Positions 26,837 through 32,188 of a stretch of 32,188 bases of DNA are shown here, piece after piece. The notes under the pieces were generated by a model that searched no databases, was not told where the DNA came from, and saw only the letters and a program-made list of their open reading frames with translations. Location: NCBI GenBank assembly GCA_964526565.1, contig CAZGMC010000046.1:1-32188 (forward strand), given 5' to 3'. This stretch comes from CAZGMC01 sp964526565 (lineage in GTDB: Bacteria > Pseudomonadota > Alphaproteobacteria > DSM-16000 > Inquilinaceae). Position 1 is the first letter of the stretch. Every line of letters begins with the position of its first letter. A program made the translations under genes and the position numbers.

Positions 26837-27265
26837 ATGCGTGCAGTGCTGTTGGTGTGCGTGGCGGCGGTGGCGCTGACCGGCTGCCAGGCGACGCGGG
26901 ATCCGGCGCCGCGGCCGCCCCCGCCCCCGCCGGTCGAGGTGGTCGAGCCGAACATGATCCTGGCGCTGGAGCTGCGCCGCTGCGGCGCGCCGCCCTGCCC
27001 GATGGGCACCGCCGAGGACCTGCGCAGCGGCCGCACCACCATCATCTACGATTTCGACCTGCTGCCGGCCGGCCTCAACGACCGGGAACGCGGCGAGGTG
27101 GCCCGCCGCCTGTGGGAGGAGCCGTTCGCCGTCGAGGGCTACATTGAGCAGCGCTACGGCTTCCTGGGTGTCCAGCGGCCGGTGGAGGTGGCGGTGGTTA
27201 CCGGCGTCGCCGGTCCGCTCGACACGTGGCGTGCCACGCACCCGACCGCCCGCCCCCGACAGTAG
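26837..27265 (+). CDS. Small lipoprotein of unknown function
   Basis: 142-aa predicted lipoprotein. A short lipoprotein signal ends in the lipobox LTGC with the acylated cysteine at 17, followed by a proline-rich linker (about 26-36) and a compact alpha/beta domain (about 42-135). I do not recognise the domain. Two cysteines (CGAPPC) around 53-58 could form a disulfide or bind a ligand. ATG 26837 follows GGAGG; an in-frame ATG at 26804 would place an Arg-rich stretch before the signal and is unlikely. It is divergent from the cyclase and convergent with the ATPase gene, with a hairpin right after its stop. Confidence 0.75.
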   Translation: MRAVLLVCVAAVALTGCQATRDPAPRPPPPPPVEVVEPNMILALELRRCGAPPCPMGTAEDLRSGRTTIIYDFDLLPAGLNDRERGEVARRLWEEPFAVEGYIEQRYGFLGVQRPVEVAVVTGVAGPLDTWRATHPTARPRQ

Positions 27266-27266
27266 A

Positions 27267-27282
27267 CCCGCGCCGGCGCGGG
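27267..27282. terminator. GC-rich palindrome after the lipoprotein gene
   Basis: Perfect 16-base palindrome CCCGCGCCGGCGCGGG starting two bases after the TAG stop (27263-27265), in the 40-base gap between convergent genes. It can form a hairpin in both transcripts. There is no T-run, so efficiency is uncertain. Confidence 0.55.
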
Positions 27283-27305
27283 CCGACACCGCCGTCGCCC
27301 AGCCA

Positions 27306-28772
27306 TCACATGCGGGCGGCGGTGCCGGTGCTGGCGGCCTTGCTGCGCATGTACAGGTTGTCGAGCGCCTCGGCGATCAGGTCGGCGCGGTAGGCCGGCG
27401 GCACGCCTTCGAACTTGCAGGCGGCCAGCACCTGGTCGGTGATGAACCTGGGCTGGTAGTAGGCCAGCGACACCCCCTTCTGCGACAGCGCGGTCAGCAC
27501 CGCCGTGAAGGCGTCGTCGGCCAGCTGCAGCCCGGCGCCGCGGGCCACCAGGGAGAACACCAGCCGGTAGTCCTCGGCCGACGGGTTCTCGATCTCCAGC
27601 TTGTAGGGGATGCGGCGCAGGAAGGCGGGGTCCACCAGGTCCTGCGGCGTCAGGTTGGTCGAGAAGATCACGAACGCGTCGAAAGGGATCTGGAAGCTGT
27701 TGCCGGTGTGCAGCTTCAGATAGTCGACGCGGCTCTCCAGCGGCACGATCCAGCGGTTGAGCAGGTCCTGCGGCCGGACCAGCTGGCGGCCGAAGTCGTC
27801 GATGATGAAGGTGCCATTGAGGGCCTTGACGTGCAGCGGCGCCTCGTAGAAGCGCGACTGCGCGTTGAACTGCAGGTCAAGCATCTCCAGCGTCAGCTCG
27901 CCACCGACCACGACCACCGGGCGCCGGCACGGCACCCAGCGCTGGTCGACGTCGCCCTCGCGCAGCCGCTGCATGCCGGCGGGGCGCGCCGCGGCGCCGT
28001 TGCCGGGCTGCATCGCCTTGTGCAGGCTGGGGTCGTACAATTTCATGATCTGGCCGCCGACCTCGACGGCATACGGAATGAAGACGACGTCGCCGAACAT
28101 CTTGCCGATCTTCTCGGCGATGGTCGTCTTGCCGTTGCCGGGGGGCCCGTACAGCAGCATGGCGCGCATGGCATTGATCGCCGGCCCCAGCTTGCGGATC
28201 AGGCCGTCCGGCACCACCAGGTTGCTGAACGATTCCTCCAGCTGGCCGCGGTCGATGCGCTCGCGGGCGATGCGCTGGCGCTGGATCTGGGCGCAGAACC
28301 GGTCGTGCGGCACCGGCGCCGGACCGACGTACAGGTTCTGGTCGAGCGCCTCCGCCGCCCAGCGCCGGCCGCTGGTGCTCAGGCCATAGCGCAGTTCGGT
28401 GGCGCGCAGGCCGCCGGCGCCCAGCGCCTCGACGAGCTGGCGCTCGGTAGAGAGGCGCAGCAGCTCGGTGACGACGCCATAGGGCAGCTTGAGGCGGTCA
28501 ACCAGCTCGGTCGGCGTCTCGAAGCCGTCGACCAGCATGGACTTCAGCAGCAGCCGCAGCAGCGTGGTGACGGTCAGCCCGGTCTCGGCGATGCCGCGCG
28601 GCCCCGCCGGCACCTGCTGCACGACGCGGTCCAACTGCGCCGCATCGACCAGGCCGAGCGCCGCCAGGGTGTCGGCCAGGGTGCCGCCGCGCACCGCCTG
28701 GCGCTCCAGCGCCCGCCCCAGGCCGTCGGCATCGATCAGGCCCTGGGCGATCAGCAGGTCCCCGAGCTGCAT
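27306..28772 (-). CDS. AAA-type ATPase with GspE-N-like N-terminus
   Basis: 488-aa P-loop ATPase. The N-terminus (1-50) resembles the GspII_E_N module of secretion ATPases (MQLGDLLIAQGLIDADGLGRAL, then GGTLADTLAALGLVD), followed by a winged-helix-like stretch (about 60-135). The AAA core has Walker A GPPGNGKTT with K215, Walker B TFIIDDFG near 330 and a sensor-1 like FSTNLTP. A C-terminal helical lid contains YQPRFITDQVLAACKF. Similar proteins occur near pilus or secretion genes in other alphaproteobacteria and are annotated only as ATPases. Here the gene follows cobK after 55 bases on the same strand, with no pilus genes in view. The cobalamin context may be accidental. The client or partner is unknown. 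Confidence 0.82.
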   Translation of the reverse strand: MQLGDLLIAQGLIDADGLGRALERQAVRGGTLADTLAALGLVDAAQLDRVVQQVPAGPRGIAETGLTVTTLLRLLLKSMLVDGFETPTELVDRLKLPYGVVTELLRLSTERQLVEALGAGGLRATELRYGLSTSGRRWAAEALDQNLYVGPAPVPHDRFCAQIQRQRIARERIDRGQLEESFSNLVVPDGLIRKLGPAINAMRAMLLYGPPGNGKTTIAEKIGKMFGDVVFIPYAVEVGGQIMKLYDPSLHKAMQPGNGAAARPAGMQRLREGDVDQRWVPCRRPVVVVGGELTLEMLDLQFNAQSRFYEAPLHVKALNGTFIIDDFGRQLVRPQDLLNRWIVPLESRVDYLKLHTGNSFQIPFDAFVIFSTNLTPQDLVDPAFLRRIPYKLEIENPSAEDYRLVFSLVARGAGLQLADDAFTAVLTALSQKGVSLAYYQPRFITDQVLAACKFEGVPPAYRADLIAEALDNLYMRSKAASTGTAARM

Positions 28773-28827
28773 CGGCGCTCCCCTCCGTCGTCCTCCCGCT
28801 TCGGCCGGACAGGCTAGCGGCGATTCC

Positions 28828-29610
28828 TTACCGAAGGGTGTGTTCCGCCAGCCGCCGCTCCAGCCACGCCAGGACTGCGTCGACGCCGGTCACCGTGTCG
28901 CCCGCCGGGGTCGGCGGGCGGCTGATCATCACGACCGGGATGCCGCGGGCGCGGGCGGCAGCGATCTTCGGGTAGGTGGCGCCGCCGCCGCTGTTCTTGC
29001 TGACGATCAGGTCGATGCCGTGGCGGTCGAGCAGCGCCGCCTCGTCCGCTGGCGAGAACGGCCCGCGCGCCAGCAGCAGTTCGTACCTGTCCAACGGCAA
29101 GGGGTCCGGCGGCGGCTCGATCATGCGCACCAGGAACCAGGTCTGTGGGTGACCGGCGAAGACGGCCAGTTCGCGCCGGCCGACCGTCAGGAACACACGC
29201 CGGCCGGGGTGCCCGGCCAGGTCCGCCGCCGCCGCGGTTGCCGCCGCCGGCAGCCAGCGGTCGCCAGGCTCGGGCTGCCATGGCGGGCGCAGCACCAGCA
29301 CCCGCGGCACGGCGGCGGCGGCGCAGGCTTCAGCAGCGTGGCAGGAGATCGTGGCGGCGAACGGGTGGGTGGCGTCGATCACGGCCTCGACCGCCTCGGC
29401 GCGCAGATAGTCGAGCAGGCCGCGGGTGCCGCCGAAGCCGCCGACCCGCACGTCGCCGGCCGGCAGCCGGTGGCCCGCCGTGCGTCCGGCCAGCGAGGTG
29501 GTGAGCGCGATGCCCGGATCCCCGGCCAGCCGCGCCGCCAGGCTGAGCGCCTCACCGGTGCCGCCGAGCAGCAGCACCCGCCGCGGCACCGGTCCGCCGG
29601 CTGGGGTCAT
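28828..29610 (-). CDS. cobK: Precorrin-6A / cobalt-precorrin-6A reductase
   Basis: 260-aa NAD(P)H-dependent reductase (CobK/CbiJ) that reduces (cobalt-)precorrin-6A to 6B in corrin ring synthesis. Markers are the Rossmann loop VLLLGGTGEALSLA at the N-terminus, VIDATHPFAATIS near 97-110, LTVGRRELAVFAG near 140-152 and the late DLIVSKNSGGGATYPKI. Length and layout are standard. ATG at 29610. It starts 18 bases after the small membrane protein gene, suggesting one transcript. CbiD, which makes the immediate substrate in the cobalt-first route, is encoded upstream on the same strand. The aerobic or anaerobic variant cannot be told from this gene alone. Confidence 0.93.
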   Translation of the reverse strand: MTPAGGPVPRRVLLLGGTGEALSLAARLAGDPGIALTTSLAGRTAGHRLPAGDVRVGGFGGTRGLLDYLRAEAVEAVIDATHPFAATISCHAAEACAAAAVPRVLVLRPPWQPEPGDRWLPAAATAAAADLAGHPGRRVFLTVGRRELAVFAGHPQTWFLVRMIEPPPDPLPLDRYELLLARGPFSPADEAALLDRHGIDLIVSKNSGGGATYPKIAAARARGIPVVMISRPPTPAGDTVTGVDAVLAWLERRLAEHTLR

Positions 29611-29628
29611 GACGGTCTCCGCCGTGGC

Positions 29629-29976
29629 CTAGCCACTGCCGCCGCGGCCGGCATCGGCCAGCATGGCCAGGCAGGCGGCGATCAGGGCCGCCGTGCCGAC
29701 CACGGCGATGGTGTCGTCATAGACGGCAAGCCCGACGAACAGGGCCACCGCCAGCGCCGTGTTGACCAGGGTGCGTCCAGTTGCCGTCAGCCCGGCCCGC
29801 TCCAGCCAGTCGTTGACCACGGCGAAGCCGACCAGCACGCCGAAGGCGCCGATCGCCGTCAGCAGTGTCCAGGCGATGCCGAGCTGGCCGGTTGCCCAGG
29901 CGGCCAGGAACAGCAGGCCGACCCCGACCAGCAACCCCAGCGGCACGCCATAGTCCACCCGTGCCCGTCCGCCCAT
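29629..29976 (-). CDS. Small four-helix membrane protein, unknown
   Basis: 115-aa hydrophobic protein with four predicted transmembrane helices (about 10-28, 33-53, 67-84, 88-107). I do not recognise the family. A conserved-looking polar loop NDWLERAGLTATGR lies between helices 2 and 3. ATG 29976 has AAAGG about nine bases upstream. It lies between cbiD and cobK on the same strand, 18 bases before cobK, so it is very likely cotranscribed with cobK. A role in cobalt or cobalamin handling is possible from position only; it lacks His-rich motifs typical of cobalt transporters. Confidence 0.65.
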   Translation of the reverse strand: MGGRARVDYGVPLGLLVGVGLLFLAAWATGQLGIAWTLLTAIGAFGVLVGFAVVNDWLERAGLTATGRTLVNTALAVALFVGLAVYDDTIAVVGTAALIAACLAMLADAGRGGSG

Positions 29977-30074
29977 GGTCTGACGCCTTTCAAAGCCGAT
30001 CCGACCGGCGCCGCCGGGCGCGGCGCGATCGGGCTGTCAATCTAGCGCGCCGCCGGCCCCCGCGGCAATCGCAA

Positions 30075-30102
30075 GATCAACGCTGACAGATCAACGGTGA
30101 CA
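30075..30102. repeat. 14-bp tandem duplication
   Basis: GATCAACGCTGACA (30075-30088) is directly followed by GATCAACGGTGACA (30089-30102), one mismatch. The second copy runs into the left arm of the inverted repeat, so the duplication may be linked to insertion or slippage at that element. Confidence 0.8.
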
Positions 30103-30159
30103 GTTTACTTGTCTTGCCTCAGGGCGCCGGCTCGTCATCGAGAAAAGTAAACTGTCCCC
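30096..30159. repeat. Inverted repeat, REP/RAYT-like element
   Basis: Left arm GGTGACAGTTTACTT (30096-30110) and right arm AAGTAAACTGTCCCC (30145-30159) are inverted copies matching at 14 of 15 positions, around a 34-base GC-rich spacer. The GGGGACAGTTTACTT end resembles sequences I recall flanking REP-associated tyrosine transposase (IS200-like) genes in other proteobacteria. No transposase is present, so this would be a non-autonomous copy. It lies between the cbiD stop and the membrane-protein gene, and could form a hairpin that partly uncouples them. Confidence 0.7.
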
Positions 30160-30164
30160 ATTAG

Positions 30165-31262
30165 CTAGACACGGCTGAAGCCGCACGGCTGGCCGTCGCG
30201 GTCGACGGCCAGCACCTCGACGGCGACCGCAGTGCCGGCCACCGGCTGGGCCACGGCGCGGGCGCGGGCCGCCACCGCGTCGCCCAGCGGCAGGCCGGCG
30301 GCCTGGGCCAGGATCAGCACCTCGCGCGCCGTATTGGCCTGCGCCGCCGCCGCGGTCAGGTCCGGCGGCGCGCCCAGCCCGCCGAGCACCTGGGCCAGCC
30401 AGGCGGTGTCGACGCGGCTGCGGCCCGAGTGCAGGTCGAGGTGGCCGGCGGCCAGCTTGGCCAGCTTGGCGAAGCCGCCGGCCAGGGTCAGCCGCGGGAT
30501 CGGTCGCCGGCGCAGGTACTTGAGCAACCCGCCGGCGAAGTCGCCCATGTCGAGCAGGGCCACGTCGGGCAGGTCGTAGAGCCGCCGCACGGCGGCCTCC
30601 GAGGCCGCTCCGGTGGTCGCCGCGGCGTGGGCGACACCGGCGGCGCGGGCCACGTCGACGCCGCGCTGGATGGTCTGGATCCAGGCCGAGCACGAGTATG
30701 GCACCACCACGCCGGTGGTGCCGAGGATGGACAGGCCGCCGACGATGCCCAGGCGGGGGTTCAGGGTGCCCTGCGCCAGCGCCGCGCCGCCGGGCACGGC
30801 GATCTCCACCTCGGCATCGGCGGCGGTACCATGGGCCTCGGCCAGGGCGGCCAGGCTGGCCCGGATCATGGTCCGTGGTGCCGGGTTGATCGCCGGCTCG
30901 CCCACCGGCAGCACCAGGCCGGCGCGGGTGACGGTGCCGACCCCCTCCCCCGCCCGGAAGGAAATCCCCGTACCGGCCGGCCGCGGCCGCACCGTGGCCA
31001 GGATCAGGGCGCCGTGGGTCACGTCCGGGTCGTCGCCGGCGTCCTTGACCACCCCCGCCGTGGCGCCGTCGGCCAGCACCACCCTGTGCGCCAGCGGGAA
31101 GCTGGGCCGGCGGCCGCGCGGCAGGTCGATGGTCACCGGGTCGGCGAACCGCCCGGTCAGCGCCGCCGCGTACGCCGCCGCCGCCGCCGCCGTGGCGCAG
31201 GCCCCGGTGGTCCAGCCGCGCCGCAGCGGTCCCGTCGGGCGCTCGTCAATGCGGGTGGCCAT
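30165..31262 (-). CDS. cbiD: Cobalt-precorrin-5B C1-methyltransferase
   Basis: 365-aa CbiD, which methylates C1 of (cobalt-)precorrin-5B using S-adenosylmethionine during cobalamin ring contraction. Family markers are RRGWTTGACATAAAAAA near the N-terminus, the VKDAGDDPDVTHGA motif, GEGVGTVTRAGL, EPAINPAPR, LGIVGGLSILGTTGVV and GFAKLAKLAAGHLDLHS. Length is typical. ATG 31262 starts MATRIDERPTG; the frame continues upstream to 31421, but that extension is Cys/Arg-rich and unlike the family. There is no good ribosome binding site. A weakly coding-like frame ends exactly here with TGATG overlap. Many alphaproteobacteria use CbiD in place of CobF, so its presence does not by itself prove an anaerobic pathway. 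Confidence 0.94.
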   Translation of the reverse strand: MATRIDERPTGPLRRGWTTGACATAAAAAAYAAALTGRFADPVTIDLPRGRRPSFPLAHRVVLADGATAGVVKDAGDDPDVTHGALILATVRPRPAGTGISFRAGEGVGTVTRAGLVLPVGEPAINPAPRTMIRASLAALAEAHGTAADAEVEIAVPGGAALAQGTLNPRLGIVGGLSILGTTGVVVPYSCSAWIQTIQRGVDVARAAGVAHAAATTGAASEAAVRRLYDLPDVALLDMGDFAGGLLKYLRRRPIPRLTLAGGFAKLAKLAAGHLDLHSGRSRVDTAWLAQVLGGLGAPPDLTAAAAQANTAREVLILAQAAGLPLGDAVAARARAVAQPVAGTAVAVEVLAVDRDGQPCGFSRV

Positions 31263-31399
31263 CAGGGAGCGGCCCGGCCGGCGGACGGGAGGCGGTCCTG
31301 CAGGGGCAAAGCGCGCATCCGGTGCACCTTCGTTGCAACCTTCGTGCACCCGCCGCGTTGCGTGGCAACTTTTTGAAATTGTTCGGCTTCTGGCCGTGG

Positions 31400-31433
31400 T
31401 GCAACATCTGCAGCGGGCCATGCGGATGTTGCA
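31400..31433. promoter_or_regulatory. Candidate operator (inverted repeat) upstream of cbiD
   Basis: Arms TGCAACATCTGC and GCGGATGTTGCA (11 of 12 complementary) around AGCGGGCCAT, centred about 155 bases before the cbiD start. The arms also resemble GCAGATGTTGCA at 3471. It could bind a dimeric regulator or fold as an RNA hairpin. The regulator is unknown. Confidence 0.4.
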
Positions 31434-31676
31434 GTCTGGTCCGGCGCCACGGGTGGCGCGGTCAGAGCGGGTGCCCGCCGCCGCCAGGCCGATGAGGTGC
31501 AGTCGCCAAGACCCATCCCGAAGTCCCCTCCGATACGCAATCCCCGAGACCTTCGTTTACCGGATTTTGTTCCTATAGGCGAGCCTCCTTGTGGGGATCG
31601 CGGGCCGCGACGCATGATCCCGGACGCTGGACCATGCCGCACGACTGCCGGCCCTGCCAACCGTCGACAATGCTCC

Positions 31677-31704
31677 GCTGGATGGGCTTTGCTGGATGGG
31701 CTTT
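31677..31704. repeat. Perfect 14-bp tandem duplication
   Basis: GCTGGATGGGCTTT occurs twice in direct succession (31677-31690, 31691-31704) in sequence without a convincing gene, as expected of replication slippage in unconstrained DNA. Confidence 0.85.
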
Positions 31705-32188
31705 GTCCCTGAGGCGCTCGCGAAGCTGATCATCAAGGGCGAGCGACGGTTTGCGCGGGGGCCGCGGCAGGGGCATGAACGTGGACACCTCCTCGCTGCC
31801 TGCAACGACGCGCTCATATCGGCCCGTAATGCGTTTCATGCCGTGTCCCGTCCCGCCTGCGTGAAGCGAAATCCGATGCCGATCCGGCGAGGAAAGGCAC
31901 GGCATCGTTCCCAGGCGCGCCTGCACGGAACGTTCCCTTTACCAATGGCGCCACGCAGTCAAGAGATTGTTGTTTGCGGGGTTGATGCCGTGCGGCCGGC
32001 CCAGGGACAATGTCGTCACGGTGATTGGGCAGCACAGGCCGCTCAAGCATTGCCGGACGTGCTCCGCGATCCGCGTCGGGAGACTTGGCTCCAAAACATC
32101 GGAGAATGATACTCGCGCGCAGCCGGCATGACCTGCCGCTGCGCGCATGTCCACGCCCGCACCGGGCTGGTCCGGTAAAAACGTGACG

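Larger units (their letters stand above)
31263..32188. other. Region without a convincing gene; TGCA-rich cluster and tandem repeat
   Basis: About 925 bases up to the window edge. Open frames here are short, low in third-position GC and unlike any family I know. From about 31318 to 31436, directly upstream of cbiD, TGCA/TTGC/GCAA words are dense, and TGCAACATCTGC (31400-31411) and GCGGATGTTGCA (31422-31433) form an 11-of-12 inverted repeat with a ten-base spacer. A perfect 14-bp tandem duplication is at 31677-31704. I looked for a cobalamin riboswitch upstream of cbiD and did not find the conserved boxes. The stretch may be decayed coding sequence. Confidence 0.5.

Noticed and set aside
31262..31521. 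Minus-strand frame with GGAGGGG and ATG at 31521, ending TGATG on the cbiD start
   Set aside because: The coupling-like overlap is tempting, but third-position GC is far below the real genes here and the protein resembles nothing known. Kept only as a note.
31263..31600. Cobalamin riboswitch upstream of cbiD
   Set aside because: A GC-rich segment partly resembles a B12-box, but the conserved paired boxes and their order are not present.
31573..31926. Minus-strand 117-codon frame, internal start MPLPRPPRKPSLALDD
   Set aside because: Begins like a small basic protein but contains the 14-bp tandem duplication and has no recognisable continuation; not enough for a gene.
1..32188. tRNA, rRNA, CRISPR arrays, intact insertion sequences, prophage genes
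   Set aside because: Looked for T-loop-like GGTTCRANYCC words, regular spaced palindromic repeats and transposase or integrase motifs; none found outside coding sequence.

Overview
The window is high-GC alphaproteobacterial chromosome, most likely from a Rhodospirillales-type organism. This rests on a ChvI/ChvG-type two-component pair, an RNase E with an enlarged S1 region and a C-terminal GWW peptide, the divergent rne / amidase-PBP1A-prfB block, a fused PutA and a CbiD-type cobalamin gene. A run of exactly 100 Ns (3984-4083) marks a draft scaffold join that removes the 5' part of a DUF192 gene.

Layout. (1) 1-3087: end of a probable anti-phage or restriction-type operon, a DUF4420 PD-(D/E)XK nuclease followed by an AIPR protein with ATGA overlap. 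Its upstream partners lie outside the window. (2) 3088-3704: gene-free, with a TGCA-rich cluster. (3) 3705-8798, minus strand: a broken DUF192 gene, an AcuC-like deacetylase, a small DUF1640 coiled-coil membrane protein and bifunctional putA. (4) 8902-12358: a HugZ-like flavin/heme protein, divergent from the ChvI response regulator and ChvG histidine kinase. (5) 12422-17443, minus strand: amidase, PBP1A and prfB. prfB is split by a textbook programmed +1 frameshift, so its full length is 12422-13550. (6) 18041-21394, plus strand: RNase E, ended by a strong hairpin. (7) 21502-26719, minus strand: an unrecognised 542-aa protein, glucokinase, a FieF-like cation diffusion facilitator with altered metal ligands, and a class III adenylate cyclase. 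A small lipoprotein gene is divergent from the cyclase. (8) 27306-31262, minus strand: cbiD, a four-helix membrane protein, cobK and an AAA-type ATPase. A REP/RAYT-like inverted repeat lies between cbiD and the membrane protein gene. (9) 31263-32188: no convincing gene.

How genes work together. Amidase, PBP1A and ChvG/ChvI all concern the cell envelope. CbiD and CobK act one step apart in corrin ring synthesis. PutA oxidises proline to glutamate, and the small DUF1640 protein directly downstream is the most suggestive context in the window, because eukaryotic members of that family have been linked to mitochondrial proline metabolism. No tRNA, rRNA, CRISPR array or intact insertion sequence was seen.
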